Shown in pieces: positions 52,725-62,082 of a DNA stretch of 64,000 bases (positions are counted from its first letter, which is position 1; each line of letters begins with the position of its first letter). Under the pieces are notes generated by a model, which was not told where the DNA came from, searched no databases, and saw only the letters and a list, made by a program, of their open reading frames with translations. The stretch is from JAJEFO01 sp009843725. Its GTDB lineage: Bacteria > Pseudomonadota > Alphaproteobacteria > Rhodobacterales > Rhodobacteraceae. The stretch lies in assembly GCA_965243215.1 (NCBI GenBank), contig CBDEUJ010000005.1, positions 682,001-746,000 of the forward strand, read 5' to 3'. The translations under genes and the position numbers were made by a program.

Positions 52725-53334
52725 TGGCGGTCAGTGCCTCGAGATAGGGCCGGCTCACTGTCGCCACACCGCCCTGCTCCGCCTGCCGGGCGATTTCCGC
52801 AGGTGTGGCCTTGCGCTGGCGAAGCGCTTCCTGAAGGCCTTCAATGGCGACCGACAGTCCGATCTTGTTGCGATGCCGAAAACAGTCGGCAACGGTCTTG
52901 GCCACGGCAAACACCTTCACCGGCACGCCCTCTATCACATGGGTCTCGACACTTTCCGCCAGAAGGGTGTCAGCAAACCGGACCACGCGGATCGGAACCC
53001 CTTTCGATGCTGGTGCCCAGTCCCTCCTGCCGATCGCCATCCAGACCTTTCCCGGCAGCTGGTCGGTCAGGCCATGGAAAGCGAGCGCCGAAACAAGGCA
53101 GACGACACCTCGGGGCACTCGTTTGGCCGCTTCCGCAAGACCGTGGTTCACGTCGAGCGGGGCATCGGGAAGCTGGTACAGCCCACGCGACAGGCGGATC
53201 ACATCTCCGTCCCTTTCCATGCGGCTGACGGTTGCTGCCGTAACCCCGGCTTCCCGCAGCTCCGCGAGGCGCAGGATTCCCCGCTCTGCAAGGAGGGCGT
53301 GAGCTGTCTCGCGTTGTGAACTCGTCTGGATCAT
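52717..53334 (-). CDS. abiEi: AbiEi-family antitoxin
   Basis: The 205-residue antitoxin has an N-terminal winged HTH (ILRLAELREAGVTAATVSRM, then DVIRLSRGLYQLPD) and a C-terminal domain with GVVCLVSALAFHGLTDQLP and VFAVAKTVADCFRHRNKIGL. AbiEi proteins bind inverted repeats before the operon and neutralise AbiEii. The region upstream, 53335-53385, holds an imperfect inverted repeat (TGATAC and GTATCA around TTTGCCACCTATGGTGCAA) that could be such an operator. The antitoxin is intact while the toxin is frameshifted. Confidence 0.87.
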   Translation of the reverse strand: MIQTSSQRETAHALLAERGILRLAELREAGVTAATVSRMERDGDVIRLSRGLYQLPDAPLDVNHGLAEAAKRVPRGVVCLVSALAFHGLTDQLPGKVWMAIGRRDWAPASKGVPIRVVRFADTLLAESVETHVIEGVPVKVFAVAKTVADCFRHRNKIGLSVAIEGLQEALRQRKATPAEIARQAEQGGVATVSRPYLEALTANG

Positions 53335-54524
53335 TGATACGCATTCTCTTAGTTTGCCACCTATGGTGCAAGGTTTTGTATCAGACGATCCGATTGCAGA
53401 ACAGACCCGACGACAATCTCGGAACCTTGAGCCAGCTGAACTGGCCAGAGAAATTGTTCAGATATCCAAGCAGACCGAGGTGTTGGATTTCAACAACTCC
53501 TGAAGCAGGAAACCGCAGCGTCAACTCCCCATATCCCGTTCAGGCTCCTCGAAAGTCGAAATGGACCTTTCGCCTCATGGAAGCCTTTACGTTGGCCGGA
53601 CGTGTCCTCCCGATCCAGTCCTGCACATGCCCGCTCACAAGAACGGATTGCTCCAACGAGAGAAGCTTCCAACACGCTCCGCACCAATGTCAGACATTCC
53701 TGGAAATCGCCCCGCGGCTGAACCTGGTCGCTCGCCCCGGCTCCGGATCAAAAGCCAACGCCGCTCCCAACGTGGAGAGCACCGCCTATTTCGTGCACGA
53801 GATAGGCGGTGCTCTCCGACCAGGTGCTGGACGAGCGGGACTTCGGTCACGGCGGCGCCGGCCTCGCGGAGATGGCCGACTGGATCGTCGCGACGGCCAG
53901 GGCCGGTGTGCTCACGGGCAGCCGCACTGCCATCCTCCAAGGGCATGCGCCTTCCGTTGACCGCGTAGCGGACATCTCCGACACGCTCCGCATCGAGTTC
54001 TGCATCGATCCGCCAGGGCCGCCGGCGTCCACTGCTGCCCCTCCCCACCCAAGAGACAGGTCCAGAATGCAGCGCTCGCGGACGGGCACCATGCGAACAA
54101 CGACCGCGACCGGCGCTCCCCGAACGCCCGCTTCTGGCGCCTGGTTCCAGAGTTGGCGACAGGCCGGGAAGTGCGACGTCCGACGCGCCAGCGGGGGCGG
54201 TGCGCTGCTTGAGCAGGAACGCCGCGAGATGATGGGCACGTGCCCGGTCGAGGTGCTCGAGTTTTCGGTGGCGGCAAGTGGCAGGAGCGCCGCGAACTCT
54301 GTGCCGCGTGCCGGGGTCATCATGGCTCAACCAAGTCGAGCGCGGAACTGACCAGGATGTTGCCATGTAAGCGGCAGGCCGGATCCGCCGGAAACGGCCT
54401 CCGGCCCCTTCATTCGCGAGGGAATCCTGTCTGAAGCCCAAATGAAGATCCGCTTAAGATTCGGGAGACTAGACTTGACTGGCGAACTAAGGCAAAGCCA
54501 CGTGGTACCATTCGGGGATCAGGC
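53335..54524. other. Decayed region without recognised genes
   Basis: This 1.2-kb stretch holds no gene I can support. Short open frames on both strands (for example one at 53809-54351 reading MLSDQVLDERDFGHGGAGLA) lack recognisable domains. It contains a 44-bp near-perfect palindrome, which suggests rearranged or mobile-element DNA. Confidence 0.45.
53774..53817. repeat. 44-bp near-perfect palindrome
   Basis: GGAGAGCACCGCCTAT at 53774-53789 and ATAGGCGGTGCTCTCC at 53802-53817 are perfectly complementary. The 12-nt centre TTCGTGCACGAG is itself palindromic except for its outermost pair. It may be a cruciform, a transposon end or recombination relic, or a bidirectional terminator; there is no T-run. 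Confidence 0.8.
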
Positions 54525-54755
54525 ATGCAGGTCATCTACGGGGGGCGGGATTACAGAGACGCACGCAGACCCCCATTGGTTGAGGGCGACGCCATCGAGC
54601 TGTTTGCGGATGGCTGGGACGACGCCGGCTACAAGACGACCTTTCGGGTGTCATGCCGCATTGACGGAAAGCCCTTAGAATTGGGGATGATCCGCCTGCT
54701 CGTAGACGGCGCAAAGACAACAAGAGATGCACTCAACCCACTACTGTCCCGTTGA
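54525..54755 (+). CDS. Hypothetical protein, 76 residues
   Basis: The 76-residue frame begins MQVIYGGRDYRDARRPPLVE, then GDAIELFADGWDDAGYKTTF and ELGMIRLLVDGAKT. It has balanced composition, an ATG and a GGGGATC-like upstream sequence, and looks more protein-like than other short frames nearby. I recognise no domain. It is next to degraded mobile DNA, so it could be a passenger gene or a fortuitous frame. Confidence 0.4.
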   Translation: MQVIYGGRDYRDARRPPLVEGDAIELFADGWDDAGYKTTFRVSCRIDGKPLELGMIRLLVDGAKTTRDALNPLLSR

Positions 54756-54887
54756 GCGCACGGGAAAGTCTTGTAACCACCTATGATCAATAAGGAAAAG
54801 CGGCTTCCGGGGGTGTCACCGACTTGAACGGCCCGGGCGCGAAATTCATGCTCTCCAGCCGATTCCCCCATTTGGAGAGCCCCAACC

Positions 54888-56171
54888 ATGTACTCCGGCA
54901 AACTGGTCTTCGCGCAAGTCATGGATCACCTGCCGATGCACACCCTTCGGCGCTGCATCGAACGCTACAACGGTCATCGGCGCGTCAGGCGCTTCAGCTG
55001 TCAGGACCAGTTCCGCAGCATGGCGTTCGCCCAACTGACCTCCAGGGAGAGCCTGCGTGACATCGAGACCTGCCTGCGCGCCCAGGCCGGCAAGTTCTAT
55101 CACATGGGCTTCCGGGGCCAGGTCTCGCGAAACACCCTGGCCAAGGCCAACGAGAGACGCGACTGGCGCATCCACGCCGACTTCGCCCGCTCCCTGATCC
55201 GGACCGCCCGCGGCCTGTATGCCGGTGACGGCTTCGGGGTCGATCTCGACAACACGGCCTGCGCGCCCGACTCCACCACCGTCGACCTGTGCCTCTCGGT
55301 CTTCCCCTGGGCGCATTTCCGCCGCGCCAAGGCGGCGGTGAAGATGCACACCCTGCTCGACCTGCACGGAAACATCCCAACGTTCATTGACGTTTCGCCT
55401 GGCAACAGACACGACGTCAACGTGCTTGACGATCTGGTTCCGGAAGCCGGTTCGTTCTATGTGATGGACCGGGCCCACCTCGACTTCGGGCGCCTCCATG
55501 ACCTTCATCTCCTTGGCGGCTTCTTCGTCCTGAGGGCGAAGTCGAACACGAAGCTCCGCCGCCTCTCCTCCCGGCCCGTGGACCGCGGTACCGGCCTCGT
55601 CCGCGACCAGGTCGTGCGGCCGGACGGCGTCAACAGCGCGACCGACCACCCGGACAGGCTGCGGCGGATCAGGCACCGCGACCCGGAACGCGACAGGACC
55701 CTGGTCTTCCTGACCAACAACTTCGCCCTGCCGGCCATGACGGTCGCAGACATCTAACGTTCCAGGTGGCAGGCTGAGGAGAGTTTCAGGATCACCAAGT
55801 GGTTCCTGGCCGTCGATTCCTTCCGCGCCGAAAGCGAGCGCGGCGTGCTGCAGGAACTCTACGCCAACTTCGTCATGGTCACCGCCACCCGCCTGATGAC
55901 CAACGAGATCGACGGGGAGATCAACGCCTCGCCGGACGACGACGGCCCGCCGAAGAGGGTCAACTTCAAGCACGCCGCCGCCGCCGTCTTCCGCAACTTC
56001 GAGGCGCTCGCGCTCGCCCAGGCCGAAGCGGTCGCGGAAACCGTCTCGCGGATCGTCGACGACGTCGCCGCCCTCTGGCAGCGGGAAAGGCCCGGCCGCA
56101 ACTATCCGAGGGTGTCGCGGAAGCCCAGAAGCAAATGGTCGCGAAGGGGGAAGGTCGCCGCCGCAAGCTGA
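54888..56171 (+). pseudogene. IS4-type transposase with in-frame stop at the YREK tyrosine
   Basis: The frame encodes an IS4-family transposase: LVFAQVMDHLPMHTLRRCIE, QLTSRESLRDIETCLRAQ, ADFARSLIRTARGLYAGDGF, KMHTLLDLHGNIPTFIDVSP, and VMDRAHLDFGRLHDLH with a catalytic Asp. A TAA at 55755-55757 interrupts the frame, and the same frame continues as RSRWQAEESFRITKWFLAVD and on to GVLQELYANFVMVTATRLMT. The stop replaces exactly the Tyr of the YREK signature (position 0, Arg +3, Glu +7, Lys +14). Removing it would give about 427 residues. Clear element ends were not found. Confidence 0.8.
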
Positions 56172-56511
56172 ACCAGCAGCGACAAGCGGAATGCCCGCCT
56201 TCCGGTGCAGGACCTTCCACGCGCCGCTAAGTCAACAGCGCCAGTTCCTTAAGTCAACGCAATTGGCCGGCCTGGGGGACGGCGTTGGCATCGGCATCCT
56301 CGACGACCCGCTCAGATCATGACGAGCGGCGCCTGAAGGCCCCGTCGAATTCATGTCGCGAAGGTTTCTCTTGAGTTTTTCAGAAATTGCCCCAGACTCC
56401 GGACAGCATCGGACTCTACGTCGTCTGCCTCAGCTTGGCATTCGTCTGGGTTTTTTGCTGCCCGAAGACTGGCTCGGGCTTTCCGGGCCAGAAGACCAAA
56501 GGAAAGCTACC

Positions 56512-56718
56512 ATGCCTACTGGCACTGTGAAGTGGTTCAACACCCACAAAGGTTACGGGTTCATCGCACCCGACGAAGGCGGAAAGGACGTGTTCGTTCA
56601 CGTCTCCGCCGTGCAAAAGGCCGGATTGACCGGATTGAGTGACAATCAAAAGGTCGAGTACGAGTTGGCCGAGGGCCGTGACGGCCGCCAGATGGCGGAC
56701 GATCTGAAGGCCATCTGA
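56512..56718 (+). CDS. Cold-shock domain protein (CspA family)
   Basis: This 68-residue RNA chaperone has the RNP1 motif KGYGFIAPD and RNP2 motif VFVHVSAV, with the typical start TGTVKWFNTHKGYGFIA. The ATG at 56512 follows AAAGGAAAGC. About 340 bp upstream contain no other gene; as in many csp genes, part may be a long 5' untranslated leader, which I cannot prove. A strong hairpin follows the stop. Confidence 0.95.
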   Translation: MPTGTVKWFNTHKGYGFIAPDEGGKDVFVHVSAVQKAGLTGLSDNQKVEYELAEGRDGRQMADDLKAI

Positions 56719-56745
56719 CGATGCAGCACTGACACTGCTTGAATC

Positions 56746-56784
56746 CATGAATCCGCCGTTGCACACGCCTTCGGCGGATTCATG
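56746..56784. terminator. Hairpin after the cold-shock gene
   Basis: CATGAATCCGCCG pairs perfectly with CGGCGGATTCATG across a 13-nt loop, 28 bp after the csp stop. It has no long T-tract. The 254 bp between it and the thyX 3' end contain no recognised gene. Confidence 0.55.
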
Positions 56785-57038
56785 ACTTGCCCGGAAAGCT
56801 GTCGGCACGTTGCACGGACGCAAGGGCAATTCGGCGCACGCGTTCGCCTGCTCGCCTCACGGAATTTTGCCGCTGGCCGTCTCCCGCGAAAAGCCGGGTT
56901 GCAAACGCGCCTGCCAAGGCATGACGTGGCAGTGATGAGCGCAACTACTGTCGCGGCGGGACAGGCCAGACGCGAAGTGTCGTTGAAGACCGCAGATTCC
57001 AGTTGAACGAGTCGCACGCAACGGCCAGTTGAAGACCG

Positions 57039-57950
57039 TCAGCGAATCAAGCCTTCGAACTCCCTCCACTCCCCTTTTGACATGCCGGACGCCTCCTGCG
57101 TCACGACCTCGCCCGCCAGCATCCTGCGGATGCAGTCGAGGGCCGATGCCGACAGGGTCGCGCCTCCCAGCCGATAGTCCTTGAACGCCCTGTAGGCGAA
57201 CGGGACCCAGTCGGCAACCAGCTTGCAGATCTCCTCGGCGTAAACGCGAATTTCGTACTGCGCGTGGGCATCCGCCCTCAACCGCAGGAAGTGGAAGAGG
57301 TTGTGCAGGTCCGTCTTCCAGTACCATTGGGTATAGACGTTCGCGGGCAGGTTCATGCGCGCAAGCTCCCTGGCCAGCCCCATCTGGCCATCCTGGGAAA
57401 TCATTTGCTCGTAGTGGTCGTAGCAGAGCATGGAATCGGTCTTCAGGAATTCCAGGACACGGGCCGCCTCCTCCCCCGCCAGCGCCTCGCCACGGCCCTG
57501 GCTGTTGACGGTCGATTGCGCGGCAAGATCGCCCGGGCTCGGGATGTAGAACTCGCGGTCCAGGATCGAGTAGCGCGCCGAATACTCGTTCACGTTGGCG
57601 GTGCGATGTCGGATCCACTGGCGCGCAACGAACACGGGCAGCTTCACGTGCAGCTTGATCTCGCACATCTCGAAAGGGGTCGAATGCGAATGGCGCATCA
57701 GGTAGCGGATCAGGCCTTCATCGTTGGAAACCGACTTCGTCCCCTTCCCGTAGCTCACGCGGGCCGCCTGGGTGATCGCGGCGTCGTCGCCCATGTAGTC
57801 GACGACCCGGACAAACCCGTGATCCAGGACCGCGTGGATCTTGTAGAGATGGTCCTCCATCCCCGGCGCCGTCGCGCGCAACGTTGACTGCCTTGCCGCA
57901 CGCATCTCGGCAATTTCCGTTTCAGGATTCTGGGTCGCGTCCTCGGCCAT
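57039..57950 (-). CDS. thyX: FAD-dependent thymidylate synthase ThyX
   Basis: ThyX makes dTMP from dUMP using methylenetetrahydrofolate and FAD/NADPH. The 303-residue protein has the ThyX signature (RHRTANVNEYSARYSILDRE), VRVVDYMGDDAAITQAARVS near the N-terminus, and LRLRADAHAQYEIRVYAEEI. The start is uncertain: ATG at 57950 (MAEDATQNPETEIAEM) fits family length; earlier starts to 58103 add unconserved residues. It is divergent from the glyoxalase gene. No ThyA is seen in this window. Confidence 0.93.
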   Translation of the reverse strand: MAEDATQNPETEIAEMRAARQSTLRATAPGMEDHLYKIHAVLDHGFVRVVDYMGDDAAITQAARVSYGKGTKSVSNDEGLIRYLMRHSHSTPFEMCEIKLHVKLPVFVARQWIRHRTANVNEYSARYSILDREFYIPSPGDLAAQSTVNSQGRGEALAGEEAARVLEFLKTDSMLCYDHYEQMISQDGQMGLARELARMNLPANVYTQWYWKTDLHNLFHFLRLRADAHAQYEIRVYAEEICKLVADWVPFAYRAFKDYRLGGATLSASALDCIRRMLAGEVVTQEASGMSKGEWREFEGLIR

Positions 57951-58189
57951 TCGCTCGTTCGTTTCAATCAATTCACGGGACAGCCGCAGCATAGTGAGGT
58001 CTCGCCCCATCACAACACATGAAGGGACATCGCGGGCCCTTTTCGGCTTCCAGCGAGGAACTGCATCGAAAACGTTCAGGGTCTGGACATTACCCGTCGC
58101 CAATGCGCAAGGGCGCCTGTTTCGGAGGTTCAGTGTTGAGCGCGCCCGGCAATGCGATAGGTTGCGCCGAATCGAAGGGAGTAACTCAC

Positions 58190-58618
58190 ATGGGAATCGA
58201 ATACCTGCACACGATGGTACGCGTGAAGGACCTCGAGAAGTCCAAGGCCTTCTACGACCTTCTGGGCCTTGAAGAGACGCGGCGGATCGAGAACGAGAAC
58301 GGACGGTTCACGTTGGTGTTCCTGTCGCCTCCAGGGCAGGAAAACGCGGATGTCGAACTCACCTACAACTGGGATGGCGATGACGGGCTGCCCTCGGACA
58401 GCCGGCATTTCGGACATCTCGCCTACCGGGTCGATGACATCTACGAGACGTGCCGGCACCTGATGGACAACGGTGTCACGATCAACCGCCCTCCACGAGA
58501 CGGCCACATGGCCTTTGTCCGCTCACCCGACAACGTCTCTGTCGAGTTGCTTCAACGAGGCGAGCACCTGCCGCCCGCCGAGCCGTGGGCAAGCATGGAG
58601 AACGTCGGGCACTGGTGA
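58190..58618 (+). CDS. gloA: Glyoxalase I (lactoylglutathione lyase)
   Basis: Glyoxalase I isomerises the methylglyoxal-glutathione hemithioacetal to lactoylglutathione. The 142-residue protein begins MGIEYLHTMVRVKDLEKSKA, with the metal His in HTMVRV, and has FGHLAYRVDDIYETCRHLMD and FVRSPDNVSVELLQRG, giving the second His and two Glu ligands of the VOC fold. The ATG at 58190 follows AAGGGAG. Length fits the single-domain type. Confidence 0.92.
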   Translation: MGIEYLHTMVRVKDLEKSKAFYDLLGLEETRRIENENGRFTLVFLSPPGQENADVELTYNWDGDDGLPSDSRHFGHLAYRVDDIYETCRHLMDNGVTINRPPRDGHMAFVRSPDNVSVELLQRGEHLPPAEPWASMENVGHW

Positions 58619-58845
58619 ACGGGCTCTCGAGCCGCACGCCGCCACGGATGCTCCCGCAAGAGAACCGCACGTCGAGACGTGCCCTGGACCTGATGCCCCG
58701 CACGCATGCGGGCGCGCGCCGCCATTCCGTGCCGGAACCGGACCCGTTGCCCGTGACGTCGGCCTGATTCGCTCGCACATGCCGCCGGACCAGGCGCATG
58801 CCGGTTGACTGTTGCCTGAAGGCGCCTGCCGAAAGCCGATCCCCG

Positions 58846-59118
58846 CTAGCCTGGCCGCCTTGGGGCCGCCCTGTGCATCTTGATGCGTGCAATCAAGGGC
58901 ACGAATCGGTCGGGAGGCTCCGCCTTCCCGCAGATCCACGCGTACAGGTCCTGGTCGTTCTCGCGAAGCAGGTCTTCATACATGTCGAGTTCGGATGCGC
59001 CGAGCGCCTTGCTGGCTGCGCCCCAGAAGCGACCGAGGATCAGGTCCATTTCCCTGGTGCCGCGCCGGCGTGAGCGAATTCCCAACCGACGAAGTCGCGT
59101 GTCACGATCTTCGTTCAT
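58846..59118 (-). CDS. sdhE: FAD assembly factor SdhE
   Basis: SdhE helps attach FAD covalently to succinate dehydrogenase. The 90-residue protein has the family RGxxE motif region (GIRSRRRGTREMDLILGRFW) and AYEDLL-like acidic helix (LDMYEDLLRENDQDLYAWIC). The start at 59118 overlaps the end of the upstream XRE gene by 17 bp, indicating co-transcription. Confidence 0.9.
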   Translation of the reverse strand: MNEDRDTRLRRLGIRSRRRGTREMDLILGRFWGAASKALGASELDMYEDLLRENDQDLYAWICGKAEPPDRFVPLIARIKMHRAAPRRPG

Positions 59119-59506
59119 GCGCCTCGTCGGCAACCTGGCCCAGGCGCTTCTCAAGAACGCCAAGCCGCGCGACGGAACGCTGCATCTCCGCCCTGAGCAT
59201 CCGCATTTCGTGCAGGAGCTCGCTCATCCGCACCGTTCCTGCCTCGGCTTCCGAGCCCACGCCCTTGCCTTCACCCGTCAGCAGCCAGGAAATCGAGACA
59301 TCCAGCACGCCTGCCAGCATCTGCAGCCTGTTTGCGCGCGGTTCGCGTATGTCGTTCTCCCAACCCTCCAAGGCCTTCATGGAGACGCCGAGACGGCGAG
59401 CGAGCGCCTTTTGCGTCATGCCCCGGGCACTCCTTGCCGCGGCAAGCCTGTCGCCGAAAGTCGCGGCATCCTCCGCAAACCAGTTCTTCCCGCCGCTGTC
59501 TTCCAT
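59102..59506 (-). CDS. XRE-family transcriptional regulator
   Basis: The 134-residue protein has an N-terminal HTH (FGDRLAAARSARGMTQKALA, then LGVSMKALEGWENDIREPRA) and a coiled-coil C-terminus (MSELLHEMRMLRAEMQRSVA, then LGVLEKRLGQVADEAHE), likely for dimerisation. It is cytoplasmic. It overlaps sdhE and is divergent from the aminotransferase gene, 77 bp away, which it may regulate. The ligand is unknown. The ATG at 59506 is chosen over a long upstream frame that reads antisense to the aminotransferase. Confidence 0.87.
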   Translation of the reverse strand: MEDSGGKNWFAEDAATFGDRLAAARSARGMTQKALARRLGVSMKALEGWENDIREPRANRLQMLAGVLDVSISWLLTGEGKGVGSEAEAGTVRMSELLHEMRMLRAEMQRSVARLGVLEKRLGQVADEAHERRS

Positions 59507-59582
59507 GATGCCCTCAATCCGCTTGTGAACCGCAAATCCACCTTTTATCACGTTTGCGCCCCAGTTCCGTCCGGTGACGACC

Positions 59583-60785
59583 ATGCCGCAGCTTTCCGCG
59601 ACACTCGACCGTGTCAAGCCCTCGCCAACGGTTGCCCTGACGGGCCTCGTTGCCGCGTTGAGGGCCCAAGGCCGCGACATCATCAGCCTCGGGGCCGGGG
59701 AACCGGACTTTCCGACGCCGCGGCACATTCGCGATGCCGGAAAGAACGCCATCGACTCGGGTCGCACGCGCTATACCGCCGTGGACGGGATCGCCGAACT
59801 GAAGGCAGCGATCGCCGCCAAGTTCACGCGGGACAACGACCTCGCATATGCGCCCGAACAGATCATCGTGAGCACGGGCGGCAAGCAGGTGCTGTACAAC
59901 GCGCTGATGGCAACGCTGGACCCCGGTGACGAGGTGATCGTTCCCGCACCCTATTGGGTCAGCTATCCCGACATGGTGCGACTCGCCGGCGGCACGCCGT
60001 CAATCGTCGAGACCAGGATCGAGGACGGCTTCAGGATCTCGCCCGCACAGCTCGACGCGGCAATCACGTCCCGCACGAAATGGCTGATCTTCAACGCGCC
60101 CTCCAACCCGACCGGGGCCGGCCACTCGCCCGATCAGCTGAAAGCCCTGACAGACGTGCTGGAACGGCACCCGAAAGTCTGGATCCTGAGCGACGACATC
60201 TATGAACACATCGCCTTTCCGGGATACACGTTCTCGACTCCGGCCCAGGCGGCTCCCGCGCTCTTCGAACGCACGCTGACGGTGAATGGCGTCTCGAAGG
60301 CCTATGCGATGACGGGCTGGCGGATCGGCTATGCTGGCGGGCCGGGCGAACTGGTCTCCGCGATGCGGACCATCCAGTCGCAATCGACGACAAACCCGTC
60401 CTCGATCAGCCAGTGGGCTGCCGTCGAGGCGCTGAACGGACCGCAGGACTTTCTGGAGGACGCCGTCAATGCCTTCCGCCGACGCCGCGACCTTGTCGTT
60501 GCCGCGTTGAATGCAACGGACGGCCTTTCCTGTCCGGTGCCCGATGGCGCGTTCTACGTCTACCCTTCCATTGCCGGGTGCATCGGAAGGACGTCGGCGG
60601 GCGGCACGGTGATCGAGACGGATGAGGATTTCTGTTCCGCGCTTCTCGAGGAAACCGGTGTGGCAACGGTCTTTGGCGGCGCGTTCGGGGCCTCGCCCAA
60701 TTTCCGGATAAGCTACGCCGTCTCGGACGCGCACTTGACCGAAGCGATGGCTCGCATCCAGGAGTTCTGCGCGAAGCTGGCGTGA
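59583..60785 (+). CDS. Aspartate aminotransferase (class I PLP enzyme)
   Basis: The 400-residue PLP-dependent aminotransferase shows DIISLGAGEPDFPTPRHIRD, GGKQVLYNALMATLDPGDEV, FNAPSNPTGAGHSPDQLKAL, LSDDIYEHIAF (PLP-contacting Asp and Tyr) and the PLP-lysine motif VNGVSKAYAMTGWRIGYAGG. It is of the type I-gamma AspB/AatA group, which transaminates aspartate and often prephenate. ATG at 59583 is preferred; a GTG lies three codons upstream. Confidence 0.93.
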   Translation: MPQLSATLDRVKPSPTVALTGLVAALRAQGRDIISLGAGEPDFPTPRHIRDAGKNAIDSGRTRYTAVDGIAELKAAIAAKFTRDNDLAYAPEQIIVSTGGKQVLYNALMATLDPGDEVIVPAPYWVSYPDMVRLAGGTPSIVETRIEDGFRISPAQLDAAITSRTKWLIFNAPSNPTGAGHSPDQLKALTDVLERHPKVWILSDDIYEHIAFPGYTFSTPAQAAPALFERTLTVNGVSKAYAMTGWRIGYAGGPGELVSAMRTIQSQSTTNPSSISQWAAVEALNGPQDFLEDAVNAFRRRRDLVVAALNATDGLSCPVPDGAFYVYPSIAGCIGRTSAGGTVIETDEDFCSALLEETGVATVFGGAFGASPNFRISYAVSDAHLTEAMARIQEFCAKLA

Positions 60786-60867
60786 ACGCGTTGCAGTTGA
60801 CGGTCGCCTTGAAGCATGCCCATCGGGCAGGACCGAACGGCATTCCGAGCAATTGCGACGGAAGGCC

Positions 60868-61386
60868 CTATTCCCAAGGCATCACGTCGCCCCTCACGCC
60901 GCTCCAGGCGCGTGCGACCAGTTCCCTGCCAAGGACGCGCTCAGGATTCGTCGGCGGCGGCATTCTCACGCCGACAAGCGGCTTGAACCCGAAACGGCCG
61001 TAGTAAGGCGCGTCTCCGACAAGCATCACGCGTTCCCAGTCCGTGGCATTTGCAAGCGCCCCTTCGATCAGAAGCCCGCCCACACCTTCGCCCTGCCTGG
61101 TCGGATGCACGGCGACGGGCCCAAGGAGCAGGGCCGGCGTTCCGCCCACCTTCACCGGCCAGAACCGGATCGCGCCGCCAAGCGTGCCGTCATCGTCCCG
61201 CGCCGTGAGGCAAAGATCGCGCACGGGATCCGTGCCTTCGCGCAACCGGTATGACGAAAGGGCCTCGCGCCCGGGCGCAAAGCTGAGATCGAAAAGGGCC
61301 TCGACCTCCCACCAATCCTCTTCCGTTTCCACGTTGAGCTGCACCGCCCGACCCCGGCAATTCGTTGTGGAGCGCCCGTAACACAT
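60868..61386 (-). CDS. GNAT family N-acetyltransferase (YhbS-like)
   Basis: The 172-residue protein has the GNAT acetyl-CoA motif (LLLGPVAVHPTRQGEGVGGL), then LIEGALANATDWERVMLVGD and YYGRFGFKPLVGV, the YhbS/Eis-related pattern. The substrate is unknown. The start at 61386 is an ATG without a strong ribosome-binding site; a start further in is possible. It is convergent with the aminotransferase gene and divergent from the flavin reductase gene. Confidence 0.87.
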   Translation of the reverse strand: MCYGRSTTNCRGRAVQLNVETEEDWWEVEALFDLSFAPGREALSSYRLREGTDPVRDLCLTARDDDGTLGGAIRFWPVKVGGTPALLLGPVAVHPTRQGEGVGGLLIEGALANATDWERVMLVGDAPYYGRFGFKPLVGVRMPPPTNPERVLGRELVARAWSGVRGDVMPWE

Positions 61387-61420
61387 GCGTTAGGCGATGC
61401 ACAGATTCGGAGGCAGGCAC

Positions 61421-62026
61421 ATGTTCTACAGACCGGAGGATGGCCACGGACTTCCCCGCAACCCTTTCAAGGCAGTCGTGGCGCCGCGACCGGTCGGCTG
61501 GATTTCGTCGAGGGACGTGGATGGAACGGAGAACATCGCACCGTACTCCTTCTTCAATGCCGTGGCCGACGAACCTCCCCAGGTCATGTTTGCCTCAACC
61601 GGCGCAAAGGCCGATCAGAAAGGCTCCAAGGACAGTGTCTCCAACATCCGCCGAACATGCATCTTCTGCGTCAACATCGTGGAACACGCGATGCGGACCC
61701 AGATGAACGCGACGTCGGGTGACTACGGCAAGGACGTGGACGAGTTCGCGTGCGCCGGGCTGGCCAAGGCGCCTTGCGAGACGATTCCGTGCTCCCGGGT
61801 CGCGGGAGCACCGGCCGCGCTTGAATGCCGGCTCACGAAAATCGTCCGGCTCAGGGGCAATGCGAACTGCATGGTGCTCGGAGAGGTGACGGGCATCCAC
61901 CTGCGCGACGACTGCCTGTCGGACGGACGCTTCGATGTCCTGAAATGCCAGCCGCTGGCGAGACTCGGCTACCGGGACTATGCGCGGATAACGGAGCTCT
62001 TTGAAATGACCCGGCCATCCGACTGA
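61421..62026 (+). CDS. Flavin reductase family protein
   Basis: The 201-residue protein has the flavin-binding split-barrel fold typical of FMN-dependent reductases: KAVVAPRPVGWISSRDVDGT, NIAPYSFFNAVADEPPQVMF, then a CIFCVNIVEHAM segment and EVTGIHLRDDCLSDGRFDV. It probably reduces or binds FMN; partner and electron acceptor are unknown. The ATG at 61421 follows GGAGGC. It stands alone between a GNAT and a DUF1178 gene. Confidence 0.88.
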   Translation: MFYRPEDGHGLPRNPFKAVVAPRPVGWISSRDVDGTENIAPYSFFNAVADEPPQVMFASTGAKADQKGSKDSVSNIRRTCIFCVNIVEHAMRTQMNATSGDYGKDVDEFACAGLAKAPCETIPCSRVAGAPAALECRLTKIVRLRGNANCMVLGEVTGIHLRDDCLSDGRFDVLKCQPLARLGYRDYARITELFEMTRPSD

Positions 62027-62082
62027 ACGGACGCGCCGTCAGACAAGCCGTGTTGCCTGAGCGACGCTGCGCATTGCCTGCT

